The notes under the pieces: model-generated
Told to the model about the DNA's origin: nothing
What the model saw: only the letters and a program-made list of their open reading frames with translations
Databases searched by the model: none
Assembly (NCBI GenBank): GCA_018658105.1
Contig: JABHVW010000015.1
Coordinates: forward strand, 47,209-111,208
DNA: 64,000 nt
Origin: Candidatus Peregrinibacteria bacterium
Lineage (GTDB): Bacteria; Patescibacteriota; Gracilibacteria; UBA1369; 2-02-FULL-48-14
Reading direction: 5' to 3'
Translations under genes and position numbers: made by a program
Part shown: piece after piece, positions 38,356 to 47,962 of the stretch
How positions within the stretch are numbered: the stretch's first letter is position 1
How the letters are laid out: each line of letters starts with the position of its first letter

Positions 38356-39870
38356 ATGGCTAAAAGATTTAAAAAACTGTTTGCTCTAAGCGCTCTGACC
38401 CTACTATTAGTTGGTACACAAAGTGCATTAACTTTTGCTGCTGATGACGAGTCATCTCCATCGGATGTTGAAAATCTTGCAGCTTTTCCTGGTGACTCTC
38501 AAGTAACTCTTTCGTGGGATCCTGCGACTGATGACACTGGAGTTGCTGGTTATTTTCTTTATTCTGGACTTAGTTCAGTTGAAGATGGTGGTGGATCTTA
38601 TACATTTGGAGCTCTAGATGTTGAGGATGTGACTAGCTATACAATGGAAAGCTTGTCTAATAACATTACATATTATTTTGCTGTTACCGCTTATGATGCG
38701 GCTGGAAATGAATCTGAATTCTTCTCTGGTGAGGCAGAATCTACTCCTGAAACATCTGAAGTTGGTGACTTTACTGAGCCAACTGTAACTAGTGCAAGCG
38801 CAACGACAAGTACTCTTGTTGAGGTGCAATTCTCTGAAGAAGTTGAACTTCCTGCAGATGGATCTACTGCATTTAGTATTGAAGCTCAGGCTGGTGGCGC
38901 TCTAGAAGTTTATGACGCTTACCTAACTGCGGATGCTTCTGCGGTATTTGTTTTGACTGCTGATCAAGAAGGTGGTGCAGACTATATTTTGACTGCGAGT
39001 TCATCTGTAACTGATCTGGCTGGGAACCCTGTAGTGAGCGGAACTTCTGACACTGCGCTTTTCACTGGTAGCTCATTAGTAAGCACTGAACCTGTCGATG
39101 ATGGGGAAGATGTTACTGCTGATGCTGAGCCGGTTGAGCCTGCTGAACCTGTTTTGAAAGATGATACTACTAGTATGACTTTCGAACTTGAAGAAGTTGA
39201 AGCTAAAGATTTAAATGAAATTATTCTGACTTTCTCTGAAGAAGTTGATTATGTTGATCCTGATGCATTCTCAATTCAACTTTTAGACGATGCATCTACT
39301 TCAATTGAAGTTCTTGCAGTGAGTATTATGGACGATGACGCACATATGCTTAACCTGTTAACTGAAGATATGGAGGCTGGATACGAATATGTCGTTTCAG
39401 TTGATGATACAATTTTGAATTATGCTGGAAGCTCTGTGAGTGAAGATGGAAATGAAATGGAATTTGAGGCTCCTGTTTTGGACCTTGCTGACCTGATTGC
39501 TCCTGAAGATATTACAAATCTACTTGGTAGCATTGCAAATTCAACTAGTGTAGCTCTTAGCTGGGCTGGAAGTATTGATTCAGCTGGTGATCTTGCCGAA
39601 TACTTTGTTTACCAAAGTGGAAATGGTGGATTAACATTTGGAAATCCTACTGCGCTTGGAAATTCTGCTACTGGATATACAGCTGATGGGCTGACTCCAG
39701 GCTCTACTTACACATTTAAAGTGACTGCGGTTGATATGGTTGGGAATGAATCTCAAGGTCTTATGACTACTGTGACTCTACCTGAAACTGGCCCTGGCAT
39801 GATTGCTATGGGAATGTTCTCACTGATGGGAGCAGGAGCTGTGACTCGTCGTAAAAGAAAGCGTCAATAA
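38356..39870 (+). CDS. Fibronectin type III / Big-like surface protein with LPXTG-type C-terminus
   Basis: Signal peptide; FnIII-like VTLSWDPATDDTGVAGYFLY and VALSWAGSIDSAGDLAEYFVY; C-terminus LPETGPGMIAMGMFSLMGAGAVTRRKRKRQ. Confidence 0.85.
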   Translation: MAKRFKKLFALSALTLLLVGTQSALTFAADDESSPSDVENLAAFPGDSQVTLSWDPATDDTGVAGYFLYSGLSSVEDGGGSYTFGALDVEDVTSYTMESLSNNITYYFAVTAYDAAGNESEFFSGEAESTPETSEVGDFTEPTVTSASATTSTLVEVQFSEEVELPADGSTAFSIEAQAGGALEVYDAYLTADASAVFVLTADQEGGADYILTASSSVTDLAGNPVVSGTSDTALFTGSSLVSTEPVDDGEDVTADAEPVEPAEPVLKDDTTSMTFELEEVEAKDLNEIILTFSEEVDYVDPDAFSIQLLDDASTSIEVLAVSIMDDDAHMLNLLTEDMEAGYEYVVSVDDTILNYAGSSVSEDGNEMEFEAPVLDLADLIAPEDITNLLGSIANSTSVALSWAGSIDSAGDLAEYFVYQSGNGGLTFGNPTALGNSATGYTADGLTPGSTYTFKVTAVDMVGNESQGLMTTVTLPETGPGMIAMGMFSLMGAGAVTRRKRKRQ

Positions 39871-39909
39871 TTCAGCTTTAATTCAGCTGGGGAGTGTTAG
39901 GCTTTTAGT

Positions 39910-40719
39910 ATGAAGAAGAGCTTATTAATAGTGGCGTTTTTGTTGACCCTGAATATTGGGCTTTTGTCGTCGATTTGGCGGGTGAGTGGGGAGTTTGAGC
40001 TGCATATGCTGAATATTGGGCAGGGGGATGCGATTTTGCTGGTGACGCCAGATGAGCATCATATTTTGGTAGATGGTGGGCCGGGGCGATCTGTTCTGAT
40101 GGAGCTGGCGGCGACTGTGCCGTATTTGTTTAATGAGATTGATTTGCTGGTTTTGACGCATCCGCATTTGGATCATATGGAGGGATTAGTTGAGGTTTTG
40201 AAGCGTTTTGAAGTGAAGGCTGTTTTGATGGGCTTTCCGGATTATGAAAGCGAAGTAAATATGGCCTTTTTGCAGGAGCTGGATGTGCCAATATATGTTG
40301 CTGAGGCTGGGCGGGATTTTGTGTTTGGAGAGGTGTTTTTGGACGTTTTATACCCTTTTGAACCTATTTCGGGTGAAATGGAGAATGTGAATAATGCCTC
40401 GCCAGTGATTATGGTGCATTTCGGTGATGAGCGGATTTTGTTAACTGGAGATGCTGAACATGAAGTTGAGGAGAAGCTTTTGGCTGCTGGGGTGGATTTA
40501 CGTGCGGACATTTTAAAGGCAGGACATCATGGAAGTCGTACAAGTAGCACTTTGGAGTTTTTGGAGGCTGTAGGGCCTGAAATCATGCTTATTTCGGCTG
40601 GTGAGGACAATAGCTATGGGCATCCACATGAAGAGACACTGCAAAAGGCCGCTGAGCTGGGAATTGAGGTGAGGCGGACGGATTTAGAGGGTAGAATTTC
40701 GCTCTATTTTAGCCCCTAG
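39910..40719 (+). CDS. ComEC/Rec2-like metallo-beta-lactamase fold hydrolase
   Basis: MLNIGQGDAILLVTP, LVDGGPG, LTHPHLDHMEGL, LLTGDAE, LKAGHHGSRTSS. Confidence 0.9.
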   Translation: MKKSLLIVAFLLTLNIGLLSSIWRVSGEFELHMLNIGQGDAILLVTPDEHHILVDGGPGRSVLMELAATVPYLFNEIDLLVLTHPHLDHMEGLVEVLKRFEVKAVLMGFPDYESEVNMAFLQELDVPIYVAEAGRDFVFGEVFLDVLYPFEPISGEMENVNNASPVIMVHFGDERILLTGDAEHEVEEKLLAAGVDLRADILKAGHHGSRTSSTLEFLEAVGPEIMLISAGEDNSYGHPHEETLQKAAELGIEVRRTDLEGRISLYFSP

Positions 40720-41946
40720 GCTGCGGAGTTTTTCGTCGAAGGCTTCGTAGCCGCGATCTGTGTATTTAATGTCGTGAATTACTGTTTCGCCATCTGCAAT
40801 TAGGGAGGCGAGCACCATTGCTCCGCCTGCGCGAATATCGCAGCTGAAGATGTGGGCACCTTTGAGTGGCGTTGGGCCATTAATTGTGGCTTGGTGTGGG
40901 TTGAGTATTTCTGTGTTTGCACCCATTTTATTGAGTTCGTCGAGGTAGCCAAGGCGGCCATCGAATAGGGTTTCGTGGACATGACTTGTGCCTTCACATT
41001 GAGTTAGCAAAACGGCAAAAGGTGCCTGTAAATCTGTTGCGAAACCTGGATAAACAGAGGTTTGCAGTTTTTTGATTGGCTTTAAGCCATTGTGCTTTTT
41101 AACGTGGACTTTGTCTTCTTCACAGGTGAAATTTGCGCCGATTTCTTCGAGTTTTTGGAAAAAGCTGTCTAGTTGACTAGTCGGGCAGTTGTTCACTGTG
41201 ATTTCGCTGTTGGTTAATACACCAGCGAGAATAAATGTGCCGGCTTGTAGGTAGTCAGAGGTGACAGAGTAGTCAGTGCCGGTGAGGGCCTTTCCACCTG
41301 TTATTTTAAGGGTATGAGTGCCAATTCCTTCGATTTGTGCGCCCATTGTCACCAAGAAATTACATAAATCTTGTACGTGTGGCTCCATGGCTGCCCAGCG
41401 GATTTCGCTTTCGCCATCTGTCATTACGGCTGCCATAATTGCATTTTCTGTAGCAGTCACGCTGGCTTCGGTCATAATAAACTTAGCTGCGGTGAGATTG
41501 TCTGCTTTCATGTGTATATTTTCGCCATTTTCAAGTGTTTTTGCGCCGAATGCCTCTAAAGCGTTGAGATGGGCATCTGCAGATCGTTTACCGAGCACGC
41601 ATCCACCAGGAAAAGCCAATTTTAACTCTTTAAAACGGCCTAAAAGTGGGCCGAAGAGTAAAAAGGAAGAACGCATGTGCGTTACTAGTTTGTCGTCTAT
41701 TTCACCAGGTTGAATTGCAGAATTGTCTACTTTTACAGTGTTGTCTTCAAAAGTGACTTTTGAGCCTAAACTTTCGAGAATTTTCAGAAAATTATGTACA
41801 TCTGAGATGTCTGGCACGTTATGAATAGTACAGGGCTGATCTGTTAAAAGGGTAGCGGCGAGTATAGGTAGGGCGGCATTTTTCGCGCCACCAATATCTA
41901 CCTGTCCACTGAGCTCATTTCCTCCTTGTACAATGAATTTTGACAT
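40684..41946 (-). CDS. murA: UDP-N-acetylglucosamine 1-carboxyvinyltransferase
   Basis: GGNELSGQVDIGGAKNAALPILAATLLT, FPGGCVLGKRSADAHLNALEAFGA, YPGFATDLQAPFAVL. Confidence 0.95.
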   Translation of the reverse strand: MSKFIVQGGNELSGQVDIGGAKNAALPILAATLLTDQPCTIHNVPDISDVHNFLKILESLGSKVTFEDNTVKVDNSAIQPGEIDDKLVTHMRSSFLLFGPLLGRFKELKLAFPGGCVLGKRSADAHLNALEAFGAKTLENGENIHMKADNLTAAKFIMTEASVTATENAIMAAVMTDGESEIRWAAMEPHVQDLCNFLVTMGAQIEGIGTHTLKITGGKALTGTDYSVTSDYLQAGTFILAGVLTNSEITVNNCPTSQLDSFFQKLEEIGANFTCEEDKVHVKKHNGLKPIKKLQTSVYPGFATDLQAPFAVLLTQCEGTSHVHETLFDGRLGYLDELNKMGANTEILNPHQATINGPTPLKGAHIFSCDIRAGGAMVLASLIADGETVIHDIKYTDRGYEAFDEKLRSLGAKIERNSTL

Positions 41947-42070
41947 AGGCTATAAGTCTCCCATATTTATGAGATTTTCTGCAAGCTTTAAGTTGTTCGA
42001 GATGCATACCCTTGACAAAAGAGTTTAGATGGTGTATAAAGAAATACTCTAACAAATAACCCAAAACATT

Positions 42071-43405
42071 ATGGGTAACAGAACTAGGGGGCCTAAATTA
42101 GGAGGAGGAGCACAAAGCTTACGTGATATGCTTATAGATCGTGGCTTGAGTGGAGAGGAACTGTCAAAAGCTTTAATTGCTGCAGGGACTCAGCTTGCTG
42201 TAGCAGAAATGCAAAAGCAAGAAGCAGCTGCAAATGAAACTCCAAGAGAGATCAAACGAGCTAAAGCCGCTTTGACTGCATTTGCTGATGCTGTTGTCGC
42301 CGCATATAAAGCAGCTGGAACGACTGATGATTTTATGACGGCAGTAAAGGCTATGACTCCAATGATTTCTGATCTTGTTGTTGCTGTTAAAACAACAGCG
42401 GCGGCAAATGAAAGAGCATCTGATGCTGGACTTTCTCCTACTCAAACTAAATATGTTACTGCTCCTTTTAAGACAGATGCAGCGATAACGATCGTACCTG
42501 AGGTTGTTGCGGGCGCAATTGCTGCACCGTTTGGTATTTTTGGTGGACCTGCGGGGATGGTTGCTACTGGTGGATTTGCTGCTTCAGCGATTAGTGTGGC
42601 GATGGTACCTGTCGATTTATTACATACTGCTGGTAGATATTCAGCTGATAGATTTTATGAACTTTTCTTCCAAAGAGTAGAAGAAGCGAGAGCCGCTGGT
42701 GTTGATGATGATTCTATTGAAGAATTAGTTGAGAAAGTTAATAATGCAAGAATAAGACATGCTGGGAGGGGAGTTGAGTGGGCGAAAAATGCCTATGCAA
42801 ACTGGAGAAGAGGACATAAAGGGCAGCCTGCTCGCCGTGCTGCTGGTCCACGATTGATCACTGCAACTGAGGTTTTAGATGGGACATATACTGCCCCTAC
42901 ATCTACGAATGCAGCTGGTGAAATCATTGACGTTAACCCTGAAAGACCTGTTGCTACCGGCAGTTCAGTTGCTTCAAAGGCAGTAGGCTGTGCTAGATAT
43001 AGCACTGTGGCTGCGGTTGGAAGTGTGGTTGGACTTGGTGCAGGGGTTGCTGAGGGCCCAATTCTTGGTCTTTTCGCCGCAGGTGTAGGTTCAGGAATAA
43101 CATTGGCTGCTACGAATCCTAGGGTTGTTACTGGCCTTATAGGCGCTGCTCTTAGAGCAACGTTTAACAGATATACTGCCATTGGTGGTAGTGCTGTTGT
43201 GATTGATGCATGTGCTGGTGGTGATCTTGCAGAAATGGCTGTTGCTGGTGGAGCTGCTGTCTTAGCTACTGCATTAGGAACTAAAGCATTGGATCGCAGA
43301 ATCAGCCAAGATCCAGAAGCAACTCGTTTAAATGATGCACTTGACGCTGAAGCGGGAAGTACTGCTGACCCAAGCGTTTGGGATGATGGTAGTGAAAACT
43401 TTTAA
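42071..43405 (+). CDS. Ala/Gly-rich hypothetical protein with Gly-zipper-like hydrophobic segments
   Basis: Long ORF; VAAVGSVVGLGAGVAEGPILGLFAAGVGSGITLA. Confidence 0.7.
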   Translation: MGNRTRGPKLGGGAQSLRDMLIDRGLSGEELSKALIAAGTQLAVAEMQKQEAAANETPREIKRAKAALTAFADAVVAAYKAAGTTDDFMTAVKAMTPMISDLVVAVKTTAAANERASDAGLSPTQTKYVTAPFKTDAAITIVPEVVAGAIAAPFGIFGGPAGMVATGGFAASAISVAMVPVDLLHTAGRYSADRFYELFFQRVEEARAAGVDDDSIEELVEKVNNARIRHAGRGVEWAKNAYANWRRGHKGQPARRAAGPRLITATEVLDGTYTAPTSTNAAGEIIDVNPERPVATGSSVASKAVGCARYSTVAAVGSVVGLGAGVAEGPILGLFAAGVGSGITLAATNPRVVTGLIGAALRATFNRYTAIGGSAVVIDACAGGDLAEMAVAGGAAVLATALGTKALDRRISQDPEATRLNDALDAEAGSTADPSVWDDGSENF

Positions 43406-43468
43406 GAGAGTAATTGAATTTGCCTTCTTGCTTAATTTCGCTATAATCGCAGGGCTTTTTGAAAAAAT

Positions 43469-43553
43469 GGGTCGGTACTCAAGCGGTCAACGAGGGCAGA
43501 CTGTAAATCTGCTGGCTTAGCCTTCGAAGGTTCGAATCCTTCCCGGCCCACCA
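43469..43553 (+). tRNA. tRNA-Tyr (anticodon GTA), CCA encoded
   Basis: GGGTCGG/CCGGCCC acceptor, ACTGTAAATC anticodon loop, variable arm, GGTTCGAATCC. Confidence 0.95.
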
Positions 43554-43556
43554 TTA

Positions 43557-43645
43557 CACACGAAAGCAAAACCTAGCGGTTTTTCTCTCGTGGGCTCTCT
43601 TTTCCCTATATTGTTATTCGTCTAAATTCGTTCGCTATGGCTTTC
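43557..43645 (+). repeat. Variant intergenic hairpin repeat, copy 3, containing the tRNA-Tyr terminator
   Basis: CACGAAAGCAAAACCTAGCGGTTTTTCTCTCGTGGGCTCT…TTGTTATTCGTCTAAATTCGTTCGCTATGGCT, similar to 10425..10503. Confidence 0.55.
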
Positions 43646-43702
43646 TTGCAAATGTTGATTTTGCGAACTATAATTTCGTGTGTAATTCTAAATCTACACC
43701 AC

Positions 43703-43879
43703 ATGACACACTATATTTGTAAAGGAGGTTGCGAGGGAGTCGCTATTGCTGAAGGGCAGTGCCAAGCTCCTACTTGCCCACATTTCAACCATGATTTGCT
43801 TGTTTGCGAATGCCAAGAACAAGAACATCTTTCAAAATTAGAGACTCAAAACCCTACCGAAAATAATGAATCAGTATGA
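43703..43879 (+). CDS. Small Cys-rich protein (58 aa)
   Basis: MTHYICKGGCEGVAIAEGQCQAPTCPHFNHDLLVCECQEQEHL; stop overlaps the next start region. Confidence 0.65.
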   Translation: MTHYICKGGCEGVAIAEGQCQAPTCPHFNHDLLVCECQEQEHLSKLETQNPTENNESV

Positions 43880-44387
43880 TGACTTAAGTCGGGATGAACT
43901 TGTTCAAAAGCTGCAAGATTTGCAGCGTGCTTTGGAGAAATCTATGAATGGAATTATGGTTATTGCTCCTGATGGCATGATCACTTTTGTGAATAAAGAG
44001 GGAGCACGGCTGAATGGCTATGCACCTGGCGATCTTCTTGGGAAGAATGTTTCTTTGTTTTTTGAAGGAAGAGATGATTTTACGCTAGATGGCCTGTTTG
44101 CTAAGACTAAAGAAAATGGAGAAATTAGAATTGAGGCGCCAGCGACAAGAAAAGATGGCCGCCATGTGATGCTCTCGATGAATATTTCAGTTTTAAAGAA
44201 TGAGAATGATGAACTGACTGGATATTTAGCTGTGGCTCAAGATATCACTAAACAGAAAGAGAGGGAGAAAGAGCTTGAGAATAAGAATGCTGAATTGACG
44301 AAAACAAATGATCTTATGGTTGGGCGTGAGCTGAAAATGGTTGAGATGAAAGAAGAATTAAAAAAACTAAAGCCTAAAGAGGAATAA
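43866..44387 (+). CDS. PAS domain protein
   Basis: GIMVIAPDGMITFVNKEGARLNGYAPGDLLGKNVSLFF…YLAVAQDITKQKEREKELE. Confidence 0.85.
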   Translation: MNQYDDLSRDELVQKLQDLQRALEKSMNGIMVIAPDGMITFVNKEGARLNGYAPGDLLGKNVSLFFEGRDDFTLDGLFAKTKENGEIRIEAPATRKDGRHVMLSMNISVLKNENDELTGYLAVAQDITKQKEREKELENKNAELTKTNDLMVGRELKMVEMKEELKKLKPKEE

Positions 44388-44446
44388 TCGCTGTGCCGCT
44401 TTTTTGCTAGACAAGCTTCGATGCAATTGATATAAATCCTTCACGA

Positions 44447-44522
44447 GCCATCTTAGCTCAGTTGGTAGAGCAACGGATTTGTAACCCGTAGGTCACCAGT
44501 TCGACTCTGGTAGATGGCTCCA
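44447..44522 (+). tRNA. tRNA-Thr (anticodon TGT), CCA encoded; integration target of element 2
   Basis: GCCATCT/AGATGGC acceptor, TTTGTAA anticodon loop, GTTCGACTC T-loop. Confidence 0.95.
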
Positions 44523-46144
44523 TACAATGTTTTCAACTTATTTTTAGAATCCAGCTCATCCTTAACGGATTTAGGGACACGGAGCTCAAGTTGTACATTG
44601 GTCCCGTCGAAGGTGATGGACTTAATTATCTCCTGTAGAAGTTCACGCTTTCTTTCGTATGAAGGCTCTTTCAGACTACTCTTGTACTTCTTGGCCATGT
44701 CTTTGAGTGAAGCGATCTTTTCGCCCTTGTCTTGCTCTACAGTCAGCTGGGAGTTAATTGCCTCAAGTTGTTCTGCGATTTCATCAGCTTCATCATCGAT
44801 GAGCTTTCTTTCTCCTTCTAATTCATCAATCTCGAATACCCCTCGCATGTAAGCTTCCTTTGCTCGTTTTCGCTTGTGCTGTAGCTCAGACTTACGATTT
44901 TCTAAAATCTCTCGTTCATCCATAAGTGACTGATAGTAGGAATCTTTCTTCAGGTCCTTTTCCATCTTCTCTAAAACACCTTTGGGCCTTTTTAAGATAT
45001 CTTCAACGATTTTCCACGTTGGCTCTGCGATGAGTTTTTCAGAGATATGAGGCACTTTACAGGGAGTCGTTGTCTTGTGCTTCGAGTACTTCCCGCACCT
45101 GTAATTCTTAGTCTTTTTAGCAGACATATAGCCTACAAAGTTGGACCCGCATGCGCCACACTGAATTTTCCCTGAGAGCAAGTAAATGTGCTTGGCATTA
45201 TTGGATTCTTTTTTCTCCTTTGCCATCTTCTCTTGGGCTTTTTTAAAAGTTTTCTGGTCGATGACTGCTGGGCATGAAAAATCTACCCATTCAGATCTGG
45301 GCTTCTCAACACGCTTTCCATTCTTGTCCTTTCCCGTTTTGTTGTAAAAATAAACACCCGTGTAGTGAGTTGCCCCCAGAATAAGCGTCACCTTTCTTCG
45401 ATCCCAAAAATGCTCTGGGTTTTTAGTTCTTTTGCGACCCCTCCTGGTACTGTCATGCGTTACTCGTAGCTTTGTCAGCTTTTGAGCAATTTGGGACCTG
45501 GTGTAACCCTGTTTTACGTACCAAACATATATTCTCCTTACCCATTGCTCTTCCTTCTTGTTCACTATCAGCCTTTGGTCCTTAACGTCGTAACCAAAAG
45601 GCACATTTCCACCTACATAATTTCCATCTTTTGCTGCTGCGAGTCTTCCTTCCGAAGTCCTAGATATGATGAGAGAGCGTTCAAACTCAGCCAGCATACC
45701 GAATAGTGTGAGCATCATCTGTTTTTGCGCTCTTTCCATTTCTGGTGCTAAATCTGAAACTGTTGTGTCCAGCGATTCCGTAACAGAAGTAAAGCCAACA
45801 TCACTTTTACCCATCTCCTTTACCGCTTCCAAAAGACCCAGGGTGCTCCTGTAAAGGCGATCCACTTTCATCACCGCTACGACATCCACTCGTTTATTTC
45901 GCACGTCTCTCATTAACCTGTCGAAGGCAGGTCTACTTTTTAAGGCACCTGAATAACCATCATCTTTGTAGACAAGTTTTTCATCGAATACCCAGCCGTG
46001 GGATTTCTCTCGTGCCTCGATGTATCCCTTGAGCTTGTTGAGCTGAACTTCAAGACCATAACCCTCCTTAGCTTGTTCGTTCGTGCTCACACGTATGTAG
46101 CACGCTATACGCTTTTTACTTGGCTTTTTTATATCTGTTGGCAT
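44453..46144 (-). CDS. Large serine recombinase (resolvase + recombinase + zinc ribbon); C-terminal tail translated from antisense of tRNA-Thr
   Basis: IACYIRVSTNEQAKEGYGLEVQ, KVDRLYRSTLGLLEA, CGACGSNFVGYMS; tail YGAIYQSRTGDLRVTNPLLYQLS is antisense tRNA. Confidence 0.93.
   Translation of the reverse strand: MPTDIKKPSKKRIACYIRVSTNEQAKEGYGLEVQLNKLKGYIEAREKSHGWVFDEKLVYKDDGYSGALKSRPAFDRLMRDVRNKRVDVVAVMKVDRLYRSTLGLLEAVKEMGKSDVGFTSVTESLDTTVSDLAPEMERAQKQMMLTLFGMLAEFERSLIISRTSEGRLAAAKDGNYVGGNVPFGYDVKDQRLIVNKKEEQWVRRIYVWYVKQGYTRSQIAQKLTKLRVTHDSTRRGRKRTKNPEHFWDRRKVTLILGATHYTGVYFYNKTGKDKNGKRVEKPRSEWVDFSCPAVIDQKTFKKAQEKMAKEKKESNNAKHIYLLSGKIQCGACGSNFVGYMSAKKTKNYRCGKYSKHKTTTPCKVPHISEKLIAEPTWKIVEDILKRPKGVLEKMEKDLKKDSYYQSLMDEREILENRKSELQHKRKRAKEAYMRGVFEIDELEGERKLIDDEADEIAEQLEAINSQLTVEQDKGEKIASLKDMAKKYKSSLKEPSYERKRELLQEIIKSITFDGTNVQLELRVPKSVKDELDSKNKLKTLYGAIYQSRTGDLRVTNPLLYQLS
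44504..44523 (+). repeat. Attachment core (tRNA side), element 2
   Basis: ACTCTGGTAGATGGCTCCAT. Confidence 0.85.
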
Positions 46145-46320
46145 GGATGTTCATTACTTTTCTAAAACAATTATATATTAAACTGGAGGAGAATATAATA
46201 CTGCAACTTTTTGGGTCTATTTTTGCCCCATACGGCCCCTTCAATTCCATTGATTGCCAAAGACGCATTCACAAAGTTTGCGGGCGGATATGAGTACCTT
46301 AAGGGTTGAATTCTTTAATC

Positions 46321-47952
46321 TTAGCCCATAAAACCCGTACGGAAATTCTGCACCTGGTGATCTCTTCCCTTTGGCTGATGATTAAACATCACCAACTGCC
46401 CGATTTCACAAACTATTTTTTCCAATTCTGTCTTTCTCTTGCCGCCTCTCTTCGTGCGCTTCTTGATTAGAATGTCCACCAAAACTTCTGGTAATTTTTC
46501 TTTACGTATCTTTAGCCCGTATCTGCCTACAATAGCCTCTATAAGTCCTTTTTTCCGTGAAGTGTTTTTTCGGACATCTCGAACTTGTTTGACAGTTATT
46601 TTATTACTTTTATTTTGCCTTTTGATTGCCTCAACAATTTCAGTATTAGTGAAATTAGCTTCTTCGAATGATGAGTTCTTTTTTTTAGCTCCCCAAATTT
46701 TGATTCGAAGTGGATCCAATGTCCTTTTCAAGTGTGGATGCTCATTAATCCTATTCTTTTTTGTTTTAAATTTATTTCTAGCCTGTCTAGCATTATTTTC
46801 ATCATCTATTAAAAAAAACATATACGTCTGCTTCTCATGCATATACTCAATGAACTGAATCCACTTTTCATACTTTAATTTATCACTTCCTAAAGCCCTG
46901 AATTCAATCCCTAATAATTTCGGTGAATACCCCATAAATGCGAATAATTTTGAGATTGCCTTCCACTCTTGCCCCTCAGTGAAAATAATAGCCCTTGGCT
47001 TTGGGTTTATATTGAATTCATTGGTTAGAAATTCCAACATTTTGTATGGAGCGGTGAAAATCTCCTCTCCATACATTCTTTCCTTCCATATTGGCAGGTG
47101 AGAAGTCTTAGCTCTCTTGGAAAGATCAAACCAATCATATGCATCGCGGACCCCTTTTTTAGATAAATCTTCTCCTAAATCTTTAAGAAAAAGGAAAAGA
47201 ATATCTACAATGCCATGTAAGTCTTGTGCAACCAATGCATCACCTCTTAACTTCTGCTTTTTTTCGAAATCAACATATTTAAGAACTAGATGCCAATGTG
47301 CCAATGGATTTAATCCTTTCAATATTAGTGCTACTTTCTTTGTCCATTTGACTACTTCTTCAACACTTAGATTTATGCTGTCTAAACTTTCTTTAGGCTT
47401 GAATTTTCCCGCCGTTATTGCAGTATTGCGGTATCGTTGTAAAGCGCTTAAGACTACACGTTTTTTACTACACATAAATGTACCCCCTAAGATTAGGGTT
47501 CCATAGTCACGAAGTTCTCCAACTCTACCGTCGCTCATCACCTCTGGTAAATAATAATCTTGGATTGCAATTAACAGCTTAAGGAGCTTACTAAATTCAA
47601 TATTTTCTTCCCGTAAATGCTCTTTATTTGCTTTTAACATTTGCTTCCAATCTCCACATTGTAATTCAGAATTAAGAGACAAGGATTTTTCTCTGAATTC
47701 TTCTAGAATAAAAAGGTTAAAAACTTGAAAAGTAGAGTAATAGCTTTGCTTCTCGTGAATGAATACAGGTGAAAAAAGTTGCTCATCATTGTAAAAATCT
47801 AATAGTTTAACAAAATTATCTTTTGATCTTCCAATATTGTGAAACCTACGTAAGCATAACTTGAAAAATGCCTCTTCAGACAAAAGAGGATTTTGCGAAC
47901 TTCTTGGAATTTCTTTACACAATGCCTTTGAGTTTTTTCTATAGCCCTTCAT
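46321..47952 (-). CDS. Hypothetical protein with possible TOPRIM-like C-terminal domain
   Basis: RAIIFTEGQEWKAISKLFAFMG … YMFFLIDDENNARQARNKF resembles TOPRIM E…DxD layout; weak. Confidence 0.5.
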   Translation of the reverse strand: MKGYRKNSKALCKEIPRSSQNPLLSEEAFFKLCLRRFHNIGRSKDNFVKLLDFYNDEQLFSPVFIHEKQSYYSTFQVFNLFILEEFREKSLSLNSELQCGDWKQMLKANKEHLREENIEFSKLLKLLIAIQDYYLPEVMSDGRVGELRDYGTLILGGTFMCSKKRVVLSALQRYRNTAITAGKFKPKESLDSINLSVEEVVKWTKKVALILKGLNPLAHWHLVLKYVDFEKKQKLRGDALVAQDLHGIVDILFLFLKDLGEDLSKKGVRDAYDWFDLSKRAKTSHLPIWKERMYGEEIFTAPYKMLEFLTNEFNINPKPRAIIFTEGQEWKAISKLFAFMGYSPKLLGIEFRALGSDKLKYEKWIQFIEYMHEKQTYMFFLIDDENNARQARNKFKTKKNRINEHPHLKRTLDPLRIKIWGAKKKNSSFEEANFTNTEIVEAIKRQNKSNKITVKQVRDVRKNTSRKKGLIEAIVGRYGLKIRKEKLPEVLVDILIKKRTKRGGKRKTELEKIVCEIGQLVMFNHQPKGRDHQVQNFRTGFMG

Positions 47953-47962
47953 AGGGTGAGGA

